Below, piece by piece: positions 26,793-35,765 of a stretch of 64,000 nucleotides of DNA. The position numbers and the translations under genes are program-made. The stretch's first letter is position 1. Every line of letters starts with the position of its first letter. The stretch is from Candidatus Mediterraneibacter guildfordensis (lineage in GTDB: Bacteria > Bacillota > Clostridia > Lachnospirales > Lachnospiraceae), in NCBI GenBank assembly GCA_019112735.1, contig DXIS01000015.1, positions 1 to 64,000 of the forward strand, read 5' to 3'. The notes below the pieces were generated by a model. The model was given only the letters and a program-made list of their open reading frames with translations, was not told the DNA's origin and searched no databases.

Positions 26793-26821
26793 ATTATACT
26801 CCATTCTCCTGCGGTTGAAAA
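26793..26821 (-). promoter_or_regulatory. glgA promoter
   Basis: TTTTCA (26816-26821), a 17-bp spacer and TATAAT (26793-26798), in the short gap after spo0A. Confidence 0.6.
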
Positions 26822-26829
26822 GGATTTTA

Positions 26830-27618
26830 TCACTTTTTATGCCTGTACTCCAGCTGGATCGTATCCGCGATGAGTGCGATGAACTCGGAATTGGTCGGCT
26901 TCCCTTTCCCGGTGCTGACCGTATAGCCGAACAGTTCATCGAGCGTATCCAGCTTCCCCCTGCTCCATGCCACCTCGATGGCGTGCCGTATGGCCCGCTC
27001 CACACGGCTTGAAGTCGTCTGATACTTCTTCGCCACCGTAGGGTAAAGGATCTTGGTGATCGCGTTCAGCACATCCATGTCGTTGACCGCCATGATGATC
27101 GCATCCCTGAGATAATGATATCCTTTGATATGCGCAGGGATCCCGATCTCATGGAGCATATTGGTCACCCTTGTCTCCAGGTTTTCTCCGGATACGGTTT
27201 CCGCATGCCCGTCCTCGCACTTCCGGTCAGAACTGCGCGCCATATTCCGGACGGATTTGATCCGTTCCAGCAGCATCTGATTGTTAAACGGTTTCATGAT
27301 ATAGTAATTCGCCCCTTTATTAAAGGCATCTTCTGTAATTTTTTCCTGTCCCACTGCCGTGATCACGATGAAATAAGGCCGCTTGCGGATCGTCCGGTCC
27401 TGTCCCACTTTTTCCATTACGGTCAGGCCGTCCATTTTCGGCATGATCAGATCGAGAAGAACAACATCCGGCTGTCTGTCTTTAATGATCTGACACATCT
27501 CTTCGCCGTTTTTCGCTTTCCCGACGAGGTCAAGCTCCTTATCCGCGCTGACGATCTCACCCAGGACATTGAGGATTTTCTGGTTATCATCTGCAATGGC
27601 CACACTCAATTGCTCCAT
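26830..27618 (-). CDS. spo0A: Sporulation master regulator Spo0A
   Basis: A 262-residue response regulator. The receiver has Asp10-Asp11 and the phosphoacceptor Asp56 ([11 protein letters not shown]). The C-terminal effector domain carries the characteristic recognition helix [15 protein letters not shown] and [19 protein letters not shown]. When phosphorylated it binds 0A boxes (TGTCGAA) and starts sporulation. GGAGAGAAGAGG precedes the ATG. It follows spoIVB as in most spore-formers. Two 0A boxes lie upstream of its promoter. Confidence 0.98.
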   Translation of the reverse strand: MEQLSVAIADDNQKILNVLGEIVSADKELDLVGKAKNGEEMCQIIKDRQPDVVLLDLIMPKMDGLTVMEKVGQDRTIRKRPYFIVITAVGQEKITEDAFNKGANYYIMKPFNNQMLLERIKSVRNMARSSDRKCEDGHAETVSGENLETRVTNMLHEIGIPAHIKGYHYLRDAIIMAVNDMDVLNAITKILYPTVAKKYQTTSSRVERAIRHAIEVAWSRGKLDTLDELFGYTVSTGKGKPTNSEFIALIADTIQLEYRHKK

Positions 27619-27673
27619 CCTCTTCTCTCCTTACAGTTTTCGAAACCTTTCTTCCTGAAAACGCCACTTGCTT

Positions 27674-27702
27674 ATTATATCCGCGTGAAAATGCGGAATC
27701 AA
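27674..27702 (-). promoter_or_regulatory. spo0A vegetative promoter
   Basis: TTGATT (27697-27702), a 17-bp spacer that itself contains CCGC...GCGG, and TATAAT (27674-27679), 56 bp before the start codon. Confidence 0.7.
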
Positions 27703-27717
27703 GGAGATTTTGTAACA

Positions 27718-28845
27718 CTAATTCGACACAAAATTCGACAAAACAGGCGTTTCTGCCTCTTCCAGCATATTCTCTATAAATATGCCATATCCCTTTGTCG
27801 AATCCTGGACAAAGACATGGGTTACCGCTCCGATCAGCTTCCCGTCCTGAAGGATGGGGCTTCCGCTCATCCCCTGGATGATCCCGCCGGTTATTTCAAG
27901 GAGCTCAGGATCCGTCACTTCGATGACAAAACCTTTATTGATCTCGGCTCCGGACATGTCGATATCTGTCACACGAATCTGATATTCCTTCAGGCTGTTG
28001 TCCACATAGCACCGCACCGTGGCGTCGCCGGTATGGATCTCTTCTTTCCGCGCCGTATCAACCGGGACCATTTCTTCTGAAAGAGCGTTGTCCGGTCCCA
28101 GAGAGCCGTAGATCCCGGCTTCTGTATTTTTGTCAATGCTGCCCAGGATATTGTAATTGTTATAAACGATGACTCCTTCCATGGTCCCGGGGGATCCGCT
28201 GTGGCCTTTGGTAATGTCCCGGATCGACGTGCGGTAGACCCGTCCGCTGTCGATCGACATCAGGAGATTCGTGTCGATGTCGTGGATCCCGTGGCCCAGT
28301 GCACCGAAACGGTTATCCTCCGTGAGAAACGTGACCGTGCCAAGACCCTGTACATTGTCGCGGACCCAGATGCCCAGCCGGTATTTCCCCGGCGCATATT
28401 CCGCCGGCTTCATCTGTACGTCAAGGACAGAATCATCTCTTCTCAGCGTCAGTGTGACTTCCTCATTCCCCCATCTGTCCACTGCCTCAAGAAGATCGGA
28501 TTTCCCTTCGATCTGATGATGATCCACGGCTGTGATATAGTCGCCGGTCTTTATGCGCCCGGCTGACGGATCGTGATAATCGCCGTCCGTATCTCTGACC
28601 TGCTCGGTACTTAAGACCATGACGCCGTCGGTCTCCATATAAATGCCCACCGGCATCCCGCCCAGAAGGACCGTATGACCGCTGTCGGAACCGGTACCGC
28701 CCGCCGCGTCGGCGGATACGCTGGACATATTCAGACGGGCTTCCGGATCTGCCGCGGGGGTTAAGTCCCGGAGAGCGGCGCATATGAGGGCGGCCGTTAG
28801 GCCCGCCAGAATGCATCCGGTCCTGTATTTACGGTTTCCAGCCAT
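27718..28845 (-). CDS. spoIVB: SpoIVB serine peptidase
   Basis: A 375-residue S55 peptidase. An N-terminal membrane anchor (residues 8-25) is followed by a PDZ domain (GIYMETDGVMVLST, ITAVDHHQIEGKSDL) and the peptidase domain. GALGHGIHD carries the catalytic His, and QGMSGSPILQDG carries the catalytic Ser. It is made in the forespore, secreted into the intermembrane space, and cleaves SpoIVFA (or equivalent) to release sigma-K processing. It directly precedes spo0A. The recN terminator lies just upstream, so it must have its own, not clearly visible, promoter in the last 15-30 bp or depend on read-through. Confidence 0.95.
   Translation of the reverse strand: MAGNRKYRTGCILAGLTAALICAALRDLTPAADPEARLNMSSVSADAAGGTGSDSGHTVLLGGMPVGIYMETDGVMVLSTEQVRDTDGDYHDPSAGRIKTGDYITAVDHHQIEGKSDLLEAVDRWGNEEVTLTLRRDDSVLDVQMKPAEYAPGKYRLGIWVRDNVQGLGTVTFLTEDNRFGALGHGIHDIDTNLLMSIDSGRVYRTSIRDITKGHSGSPGTMEGVIVYNNYNILGSIDKNTEAGIYGSLGPDNALSEEMVPVDTARKEEIHTGDATVRCYVDNSLKEYQIRVTDIDMSGAEINKGFVIEVTDPELLEITGGIIQGMSGSPILQDGKLIGAVTHVFVQDSTKGYGIFIENMLEEAETPVLSNFVSN
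27722..27740 (-). promoter_or_regulatory. Tandem 0A boxes upstream of spo0A
   Basis: Two perfect TGTCGAA heptamers (27722-27728 and 27734-27740) in the same orientation with a 12-bp period, centred near -58 and -70 from the predicted spo0A start. They overlap the last codons of spoIVB. The position suits autoactivation by phosphorylated Spo0A. Confidence 0.6.
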
Positions 28846-28867
28846 ACTTTCACATCCTTTCTCTGAA

Positions 28868-28900
28868 AGAAAAAAACGGATACCATTCAGGTATCCGTTT
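28868..28900 (-). terminator. recN intrinsic terminator
   Basis: A stem AAACGGATACC/GGTATCCGTTT with a 5-nt loop runs into TTTTTTC on the minus strand, 35 nt after the recN stop. Confidence 0.85.
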
Positions 28901-28935
28901 CTAGTATGTGTGGTTTGCCGTTTTTCAGTCTGGTA

Positions 28936-30612
28936 TTATCTGTCCCTTGCTGCCAGTTCTTTCATCTCACGGGCGCTTCCTATGATCTGGTCCGTGATCT
29001 TCGAACCGCCGAGGATCCTTGCAAGCTCCATGACGGCGCCCTCTTCGTCAAGCTTCCGGATCTGTGTGCGGACAGATCCGCTGTCTGCGTTTTTTTCAAT
29101 CAGGAAATGGCTGTCCGCCGCGGCTGCGATCTGCGGCAGATGGGTGATGCAGATCACCTGGCGGTTCTTTGCGATAAGGCTCAGCTTTTCTCCGACCCGG
29201 TCCGCCGTGATCCCGGATATTCCCGCATCGATCTCATCGAAAATAAGGGTCGGCGTGTCTTCCCGGTCAGCCAGCACGGTCTTTACAGCCAGCATGATCC
29301 TGGAGAGTTCTCCGCCGGATGCAATGGAAGCCAGGGGCTTTAACGGTTCGCCGGGATTGACGGCGAGGAAGAATTCGGCTTCATCTCTTCCGTCCGCACT
29401 GTAATGCCCGGTATCTGTGAAGCGCATTTCCAGACGGTTGTCGAGGAAATTCAGCTCGCCCATCTGCTCCCGGATCTCGCGGACGAACTCCTGCGCGCGC
29501 TCCTGCCGCAGCATGCTCAGCTGTCGTGCCGATTCGGCGGCTTTTTTCTCTGCATTATTCCTTTTTTCCTCAAGTCCGCTTAAATATGCCTCATAATCAT
29601 TCAGTGCCTCTATTCTCTGCTGTTTTTCGGCACAATATGCAAGGACCGCAGGAATCGTCCTGCCATATTTTGACTTTAAATGATTAATAAGGTTCAGGCG
29701 GTCTTCTGTCTCCCGGTATTCTTCATCAGAAAATTCAAAACTTTTCGTATACTCGGAAAGCTCTCTGTTAAAATCATTCAGGAGGCTGTCCGTATCAAGA
29801 AGCTGGCTGTACAGCTGGGCGGCCTGCCCGTCGAATTCCGCGATGTCCTGGAAGGCACGGATCGCGCGGCTTAAGCAGTCGCTGGCGTTCGCCCCGGCCT
29901 TCTCCGCCGTATACTGATAGGCCTCCGAAGCAGCCTCCGTGATCCGGCGGCTCTGGGTCATCCTGCGGTACCGGTCTTCCAGATCCTCATCCTCGCCTTC
30001 CGTGAGGGAAGCCTCTTCGATCTCATATACTTCAAATTCTGCCAGGGACAGCTCCCGGCGTCTGCTCTCGTCGTCCAGCGATGTATCACTGATCTCCCGC
30101 TCGATCCTGCGCAGTTCGCTGTAAGCGCCGGCCATCGCTTCTTTCAGCGGCCCGATCCGGTCCCCGGCATAGAGATCCAGAAGGGCCAGGTGATTCTTAC
30201 GGTTCAGCAGCGTCTGACTGTCATGCTGGCCGTGGATGTCGATCAGCAAGCCGGCCGCCTCTTTGAGCGTACCCATGCTCACGGTCTCGCCGTTGATCCG
30301 GCAGATGCTGCGCCCTTCCATCAGGCGCCGGCTCAGCGTGACCATGCCCTCTTCGGCCCGGATCTCCATTTCCGCAAGCCGGCGGATGATCCCTTCATCG
30401 TCAAGGGAAAATGTCAGCTCGACCAGTCCGCTGTCCGCGCCGTTCCTCAGCATGTCCGCCGTGTACCGTCCGCCGAGGGCGAGATTCACAGATCCCATAA
30501 GGATGGACTTTCCTGCACCGGTCTCGCCGGTCAGGATATTAAGCCCGGGTCCGAAATCCACTTCTGACTCATCGATCAGAGCCAGGTTTTTTACGTGAAG
30601 ATTCACTAACAT
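28936..30612 (-). CDS. recN: DNA repair ATPase RecN
   Basis: A 558-residue SMC-like protein for double-strand-break repair. The N-terminal half has Walker A GETGAGKSIL with MLVNLHVKNLALIDE before it, the middle is coiled-coil (residues about 150-360), and the C-terminal half has the ABC signature LKPLASIASGGELSRIML and Walker B TLIFDEIDAGISG. The ATG at 30612 is chosen because it aligns with the conserved family start. GGAG is 13 nt upstream, rather far. It follows argR by 8 nt in the large operon. Confidence 0.95.
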   Translation of the reverse strand: MLVNLHVKNLALIDESEVDFGPGLNILTGETGAGKSILMGSVNLALGGRYTADMLRNGADSGLVELTFSLDDEGIIRRLAEMEIRAEEGMVTLSRRLMEGRSICRINGETVSMGTLKEAAGLLIDIHGQHDSQTLLNRKNHLALLDLYAGDRIGPLKEAMAGAYSELRRIEREISDTSLDDESRRRELSLAEFEVYEIEEASLTEGEDEDLEDRYRRMTQSRRITEAASEAYQYTAEKAGANASDCLSRAIRAFQDIAEFDGQAAQLYSQLLDTDSLLNDFNRELSEYTKSFEFSDEEYRETEDRLNLINHLKSKYGRTIPAVLAYCAEKQQRIEALNDYEAYLSGLEEKRNNAEKKAAESARQLSMLRQERAQEFVREIREQMGELNFLDNRLEMRFTDTGHYSADGRDEAEFFLAVNPGEPLKPLASIASGGELSRIMLAVKTVLADREDTPTLIFDEIDAGISGITADRVGEKLSLIAKNRQVICITHLPQIAAAADSHFLIEKNADSGSVRTQIRKLDEEGAVMELARILGGSKITDQIIGSAREMKELAARDR

Positions 30613-30620
30613 GTTCTTGA

Positions 30621-31079
30621 CTATACTCCTTTGGCTACAATCTTCCTGATCTTTTCCATTACCGCCGCTGTGTCTTCCACGGTGCGGATCGCACACATGA
30701 TCGTATCGTCTCCGGCGATACAGCCGACAACCTCATTCCACCGCATGGCGTCCACTGCAGCGGCAACCGCCATGGCCATTCCGGACACGGTCTTGATCAC
30801 GAGGATGTTCTGCGCCATATCCATGGAAATGAATCCGTCCCTGAGCACGCGCATATATTTTTCGTTGAGTTCCGGCTCGGCGTGCCGGTGTACGACATAC
30901 TTCTGCCTTCCTCCGCTCACTGCGACTTTGGTGAGGTTCAGGTCGCGGATGTCCCGGGACACGGTGGCCTGGGTCACTTTAAATCCGGCATTGTTCAGAT
31001 AATCCGCCAGTTCCTCCTGGGTCTCGATGTCATGCTGGCTGATGAGTTCGATGATTTTTGCATGTCTGCTGACTTTCAT
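30621..31079 (-). CDS. argR: Arginine repressor ArgR/AhrC
   Basis: A 152-residue repressor. The N-terminal winged helix reads KIIELISQHDIETQEELADYL and KVTQATVSRDIRDLNL. The C-terminal domain has GCIAGDDTIM, which binds arginine and forms hexamers. It controls arginine biosynthesis and catabolism genes elsewhere. RBS AAAGGA lies inside the last codons of nadK (3-nt gap). ArgR next to recN is a conserved arrangement in Firmicutes. Confidence 0.97.
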   Translation of the reverse strand: MKVSRHAKIIELISQHDIETQEELADYLNNAGFKVTQATVSRDIRDLNLTKVAVSGGRQKYVVHRHAEPELNEKYMRVLRDGFISMDMAQNILVIKTVSGMAMAVAAAVDAMRWNEVVGCIAGDDTIMCAIRTVEDTAAVMEKIRKIVAKGV

Positions 31080-31082
31080 ATC

Positions 31083-31913
31083 TTAGTTTCCTTTCATCTT
31101 CCTGCGTAATGTTTTCATAAAGCTTTCGCTCTCAAGTTTGATGAGGCGTGCTGTCCTGTCTGAACGTCTGATCACGACCCGGTCGCCGGTCACAAGGGTG
31201 ATCTGTTCGGCGCCGTCAAAGCAGAGCGAGACTTTCTCCTGTCTGCCGTAACGTCCCTCTCCGATCTCCACCTCGATCGTATCGTCCGCTGAAAGAACGA
31301 TGCTGCTCGTATTCAGTGCATGGGAACAGATCGGTGTGACAACGATCATCTGCGCGGTGGGCTCCACGATCGGGCCGCCGGCAGACAGATTGTAACCGGT
31401 GCTCCCGGTCGGCGTGGATATGATCACACCGTCCGCATGATAGCTGTTCAGAAGGCTTCCGTCCACATAAATATTAAAATTGATGATCCGGATCTTTCCC
31501 TCTCTTGCAAGGACGATATCGTTCATGGCCAGGTCTTCGCCGCCCGTGAATGTACCGCAGAGCATCATCCGTTCTTCTATGTCCGGCGTGCCGCTAAAGA
31601 GAAGGCCCAGCGCCTCTTTATAATTATCCAGGTCCACTTCCGCCAGATACCCGAGGGTGCCCAGATTAATGCCGAGGAGCGGGAGGTTCCTTCCGCCCAG
31701 GTCACGGACGGAACGGATCAGTGTCCCGTCCCCGCCCAGCACGAGCCCGCACTGCGCGTCATCCGGGACCGTGCCCGGTATGATGTGCCCGTCGCTGTCT
31801 TTTTCAGCCGTATAGCAGCGGCATCCCCGGCTTTCGATATAGTTTTTTATTTCATTTGTGATCGCATAATCCCCGTCTTTTAACAGGTTGGGGATGATAT
31901 AAAACCTGTCCAT
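31083..31913 (-). CDS. nadK: NAD kinase
   Basis: A 276-residue ATP-dependent NAD kinase making NADP. GGDGTLIRSV carries the catalytic Asp. GINLGTLGYLAEV and the TPTGSTGYNLSAGGPI substrate loop are intact. RBS GAGGT lies 6 nt before the ATG. It sits between tlyA (16-nt gap) and argR (3-nt gap) as in many Clostridia. Confidence 0.96.
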   Translation of the reverse strand: MDRFYIIPNLLKDGDYAITNEIKNYIESRGCRCYTAEKDSDGHIIPGTVPDDAQCGLVLGGDGTLIRSVRDLGGRNLPLLGINLGTLGYLAEVDLDNYKEALGLLFSGTPDIEERMMLCGTFTGGEDLAMNDIVLAREGKIRIINFNIYVDGSLLNSYHADGVIISTPTGSTGYNLSAGGPIVEPTAQMIVVTPICSHALNTSSIVLSADDTIEVEIGEGRYGRQEKVSLCFDGAEQITLVTGDRVVIRRSDRTARLIKLESESFMKTLRRKMKGN

Positions 31914-31929
31914 TGTCTACCTCTTGTGT

Positions 31930-32736
31930 CTATTTTGCAAGTGATTCAAAAGCACGGGCCACCGTAAGCTCCGGTTCAAGCCCCCGGTCTTCGCCCTGTC
32001 CGTTTCCGCATTTTTTCAGATGGATCAGATACTCGATATTCCCCTCCGGTCCACGGATCGGTGAGAAATCAAGGGCGCAGAGGTCGAAACCGATGGACAT
32101 GGCATAGTCCATGACTTTCCGGATGACCTCCAGGTGGGTGCTTTTCTCGCGTACGACGCCCTTTTTCCCGACTTTCTCCCTGCCGGCCTCGAACTGGGGC
32201 TTGATAAGCGCCACGATCTCCCCGTCCGGCTTCAGATAATCACGGATCGGCGTAAGGACTTTGGTCAGTGAGATAAATGACACATCGATGGATGAGAAGT
32301 CCACCGGTTCGCCGATATCTTCCGGCCGGACATAGCGGATATTGGTCTTCTCCATGCACACGACCCGCTCGTCGTTGCGAAGCTTCCAGTCCAGCTGGCC
32401 CCTGCCCACATCGATGGCGTATACTTTCTTCGCCCCGTTCTGCAGCATGCAGTCCGTGAATCCGCCGGTGGATGATCCTACATCGGTGCATACTTTATCA
32501 CGTACATCCACATCGAAGTTTTTCAGCGCTTTCTCCAGCTTGAGTCCGCCTCTGCTGACATAGGGGAGCACATGGCCCCGGACTTCAATGTCCACTTCTT
32601 CCGGGAAGGTGCTTCCGGCCTTATCTTCGCGCTGGCCGTCCACAAAGACATTTCCGGCCATGATCACGGCCTTGGCTTTTTCTCTGGAATCAGCCAGTTT
32701 TCTTTTTACAAGCAATACATCTAATCGTTCTTTCAT
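31930..32736 (-). CDS. tlyA: TlyA-family rRNA methyltransferase (YqxC)
   Basis: A 268-residue protein with an N-terminal S4 RNA-binding domain (RLDVLLVKRKLADSREKAKA) and an FtsJ-like methyltransferase domain (VCTDVGSSTGGFTDCML for SAM binding; VALIKPQFEAGR). TlyA 2'-O-methylates 16S and 23S rRNA in mycobacteria and affects capreomycin sensitivity. The start is 4 nt after dxs, with AAAAGGA from the dxs end as RBS. Although named after hemolysin in some databases, it is a housekeeping enzyme here. Confidence 0.92.
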   Translation of the reverse strand: MKERLDVLLVKRKLADSREKAKAVIMAGNVFVDGQREDKAGSTFPEEVDIEVRGHVLPYVSRGGLKLEKALKNFDVDVRDKVCTDVGSSTGGFTDCMLQNGAKKVYAIDVGRGQLDWKLRNDERVVCMEKTNIRYVRPEDIGEPVDFSSIDVSFISLTKVLTPIRDYLKPDGEIVALIKPQFEAGREKVGKKGVVREKSTHLEVIRKVMDYAMSIGFDLCALDFSPIRGPEGNIEYLIHLKKCGNGQGEDRGLEPELTVARAFESLAK

Positions 32737-32740
32737 CCTG

Positions 32741-34612
32741 TCATCCTTTTATCTCTGAATAGTCGCTTAAAGCCTGTTTTACGATCCGGTCACAGTCAAG
32801 CCCTGCCTCCCGCCGCAGGATCTCGACATTCCCGTGCTCCACGTAGTCATCGGGCAGGCCGATATTTCGCACATATACGGGGAGTTTTGCGTCCGATGCA
32901 TATTCTATGACCTGTTCGCCGAACCCGCCGGACATTACATTCTCTTCAATGGTGACGAACAGGCGGTGGGTGTGTGACAGCCGGTCAAGCAGCTGTGTAT
33001 CAAGCGGTTTCACGAACCTTGCGTTGATCAGGCTGCAGGAATATCCGGCGTCCCGGATCCCGGACCTCACCCGGTCCGCAAGTTCTGCCATATGTCCGAC
33101 GAAGATCACGGCAATGTCCTTCTCTTCATAAAGGACTTCGCTTTTCCCGTATTCCACCGGCGTCCGGAACTCCTTCATGCCTTCATAGGCTTCCCCGCGG
33201 GGGTAACGCAGGGCCACCGGATGCGGATAATCAACCGCGAATCTCAGCATATCCGCCATCTCCCACCGGTTTTTCGGGGAAATGACGGTCATGTTCGGGA
33301 TGCTCGAGAGGAATGACAGATCGAAGATCCCCTGATGCGTCTCCCCGTCGCTTCCGACAAGCCCGGCCCGGTCCACGGCGATCACGACCGGCAGGTCCTG
33401 AAGACAGACATCATGAAGCGTCTGGTCATAGGCCCGCTGGAGGAAGGACGAATAAACGGCAAATACAGGCTTCATCCCGCCCGCCGCCAGACCGGCTGCA
33501 AAGGTCATGGCGTGCTCTTCTGCGATCCCCACGTCAAAGAACCGTTTCGGGAAATACTTTTTAAATGCGGCAAGTCCGGTCCCGTCCGCCATGGCCGCCG
33601 TAATTGCCACGACTTTCTCGTCTTTGCGCGCGATATCGGCAAGCACCTTGGAAAACACCTCAGTATAGCTGTCTGTGCTGCTCTTTTCCGCCGGCTCGCC
33701 GGTCCGGATATCAAAGGGCCCCGTACCGTGGAAACGGGACGGGTTCTCCTCCGCCGGCCGGTAGCCTTTTCCTTTTTCTGTGATCACGTGTACGAGGACG
33801 GCGTGGTCCACCCGCTTCGCTTCATTTAAGACCTTTACGAGTTTCCGCACATCATGTCCGTCCACCGGCCCCAGGTAGGTGATGCCCATGTCTTCAAAAA
33901 ACATGCCCGGCACGAAAAGCTGTTTGATCCCGCTTTTCGTCTTCCGAAGCTGGCTGACGATCCGGTCGCCTCTGCCCGGGATCTTCTTAAGCGTCCCCTC
34001 CACTCCTTTTTTGATCTCCGTATAGGTCTGGGTCGTCCGGAGTCCGCTTAAATATCTGGAGATGCCGCCCACATTTTCAGATATGGACATATGATTATCA
34101 TTTAAAACAATGATAAAATTACTCTTCAGCCGGGATGCGTTGTTCAGCGCCTCATAGGCCATGCCGCCGGTCATGGATCCGTCTCCGATCACCGACACGA
34201 CCGTGTGGTCCTGGCCCAGCAGCTCCCGTGCCTCCACAAGCCCCAGGCCAGCCGAGATGGACGTGGAACTGTGGCCCGTATCAAAGGCATCGCAGTCGCT
34301 TTCCTTCCGCTTCGGGAACCCGCTCATGCCGCCGTATTTGCGCAGGGTGTCAAACCCGCCGCTACGGCCGGTGAGAAGCTTGTGGGTATAGGACTGATGC
34401 CCCACATCCCAGATCAGCTTGTCTTCTGGAAAATCAAGCGTGAGGTGGAGCGCCATGGTCAGTTCGACAGCGCCCAGGTTCGACGCAAGATGCCCGCCGG
34501 TCCGGCTGATCTTTTCGATCAGGAAACGGCGGATCTCATCGGCCAGCCCGTCAAGCTGTTCATCACTCAGTTTCTTTATGTCATTTTCTTTACGGATCAA
34601 TTCAAGAGCCAT
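32741..34612 (-). CDS. dxs: 1-deoxy-D-xylulose-5-phosphate synthase
   Basis: A 623-residue thiamine-diphosphate enzyme, first step of the MEP isoprenoid pathway, condensing pyruvate and glyceraldehyde-3-phosphate. Motifs: LIWDVGHQSYTHKLLTGR, VIGDGSMTGGMAYEALNN (TPP and Mg2+ site) and DVGIAEEHAMTFAAG (catalytic Glu in the transketolase pyrimidine domain). AGGAGG precedes the ATG. It is next to the prenyl synthase gene, which uses the pathway product. Confidence 0.97.
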   Translation of the reverse strand: MALELIRKENDIKKLSDEQLDGLADEIRRFLIEKISRTGGHLASNLGAVELTMALHLTLDFPEDKLIWDVGHQSYTHKLLTGRSGGFDTLRKYGGMSGFPKRKESDCDAFDTGHSSTSISAGLGLVEARELLGQDHTVVSVIGDGSMTGGMAYEALNNASRLKSNFIIVLNDNHMSISENVGGISRYLSGLRTTQTYTEIKKGVEGTLKKIPGRGDRIVSQLRKTKSGIKQLFVPGMFFEDMGITYLGPVDGHDVRKLVKVLNEAKRVDHAVLVHVITEKGKGYRPAEENPSRFHGTGPFDIRTGEPAEKSSTDSYTEVFSKVLADIARKDEKVVAITAAMADGTGLAAFKKYFPKRFFDVGIAEEHAMTFAAGLAAGGMKPVFAVYSSFLQRAYDQTLHDVCLQDLPVVIAVDRAGLVGSDGETHQGIFDLSFLSSIPNMTVISPKNRWEMADMLRFAVDYPHPVALRYPRGEAYEGMKEFRTPVEYGKSEVLYEEKDIAVIFVGHMAELADRVRSGIRDAGYSCSLINARFVKPLDTQLLDRLSHTHRLFVTIEENVMSGGFGEQVIEYASDAKLPVYVRNIGLPDDYVEHGNVEILRREAGLDCDRIVKQALSDYSEIKG

Positions 34613-34644
34613 AACTTCCTCCTGTCTGTCCTGTATTATGAACT

Positions 34645-35535
34645 TTATTTATCACGGTATACAAGCCATCTGAACAGTGCTTCCAGATAGGCGCTGTCCC
34701 GTCCGAGCGCACGCAGGTCTGCGATCGCTTCGTCTGTCAGACGGGCGGCTTCCCGGCGGGATCCTTCCAGTCCTTTCCATGATACATAAGTCGTCTTTTC
34801 ATTCTTCTCATCGCTGTGCACCGGTTTGCCGAGGAGCTCCTCTGTTCCTGTCACATCGAGGATATCATCCTGGATCTGGAATGCCAGCCCGATCTTCCCG
34901 GCGATCTCTTCCATCCGGCGGATCTCTTCATCTGCAGCGCCGGCAAGCACGGCGCCGGTCATGACCGCAGATTCAATCAGCGCACTGGTCTTCAGCCGGT
35001 AAATGAACTCCAGCAGGTCGCCGGATATGCGGTGGCCGGATTCCCGGACATCGACTACCTGTCCGCCGATCATTCCGTAGATGCCCGCCTTTTCCGCCAG
35101 GATCTTCAGCGCGCGCCCGATGCGCAGACTGTTCTCCGGCTCCAGGTCAAACGCTTTACATGCGGTCTCAAATGCATAGTTTAACAGGGCATCCCCTGCA
35201 AGGATCCCCATGTCTTCGCCGTATACCACGTGGGTGGTCTTCCGCCCCCGGCGGTAATCATCATTGTCCATCGCCGGCAGGTCGTCATGGACCAGTGAAT
35301 AGGTGTGGATCATCTCCAGGGCGGCCATAAAAGGTTCGATGCAGGCCGTCCGCCCGCCGAAGAGCCGGAATGATTCCAGCATCAGCATGGGCCGCAGGCG
35401 CTTTCCGCCCGCCATAAGGCTGTATTCCATCGCCTCCATGATGATCTTCTGGTATCCTTCCTTTTCCGGAAGGTAACGGGTCAGTATGGATTCGATCTCA
35501 GTCAGTCGTTTTTCGTATTCTTCATTAAAATTCAT
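34645..35535 (-). CDS. ispA: Geranyl/farnesyl diphosphate synthase
   Basis: A 296-residue trans-prenyltransferase joining IPP to allylic diphosphates up to C15. First Asp-rich motif DDLPAMDNDD and second FQIQDDILDVTG are intact, and GGKRLRPML binds IPP. The residue pattern before the first DDxxxxD (IHTYSLVH) resembles bacterial FPP synthases. The ATG at 35535 overlaps the xseB stop by 11 nt; its RBS is GGATGGTG within xseB. Exact chain length is inferred. Confidence 0.93.
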   Translation of the reverse strand: MNFNEEYEKRLTEIESILTRYLPEKEGYQKIIMEAMEYSLMAGGKRLRPMLMLESFRLFGGRTACIEPFMAALEMIHTYSLVHDDLPAMDNDDYRRGRKTTHVVYGEDMGILAGDALLNYAFETACKAFDLEPENSLRIGRALKILAEKAGIYGMIGGQVVDVRESGHRISGDLLEFIYRLKTSALIESAVMTGAVLAGAADEEIRRMEEIAGKIGLAFQIQDDILDVTGTEELLGKPVHSDEKNEKTTYVSWKGLEGSRREAARLTDEAIADLRALGRDSAYLEALFRWLVYRDK

Positions 35536-35764
35536 GTTTTTCACCATCCTCGTCCAGTACAAGGACCTTTTTCTCTACAGTATCGATCGCCTGGCTGCAT
35601 TTTTTCAGCAGTTCCATGCCCTGGTTGTACAGTTCAAAGGACTGTTCCAGCGTCACATCCGTGCCCTCCATCTTCCCGATCACACCTTCCAGGTCGGCGA
35701 ACATATCTTCAAGGGCGGGTGTTTCTGCATTCGTTTCCCCGTCCTTCAGGATCTTCTCATCCAT
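35525..35764 (-). CDS. xseB: Exodeoxyribonuclease VII small subunit
   Basis: A 79-residue helical protein. FADLEGVIGKMEGTDVTLEQS is the family signature, followed by FELYNQGMELLKKC. It binds XseA to form exonuclease VII, which degrades single-stranded DNA. It starts 1 nt after xseA and overlaps ispA, a typical coupled arrangement. Confidence 0.93.
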   Translation of the reverse strand: MDEKILKDGETNAETPALEDMFADLEGVIGKMEGTDVTLEQSFELYNQGMELLKKCSQAIDTVEKKVLVLDEDGEKHEF

Positions 35765-35765
35765 C

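Noticed and set aside
28905-28936. CATACTA resembling a sigma-G -10 before spoIVB
   Set aside because: The recN terminator lies between it and spoIVB, and no convincing -35 is found at the right distance.
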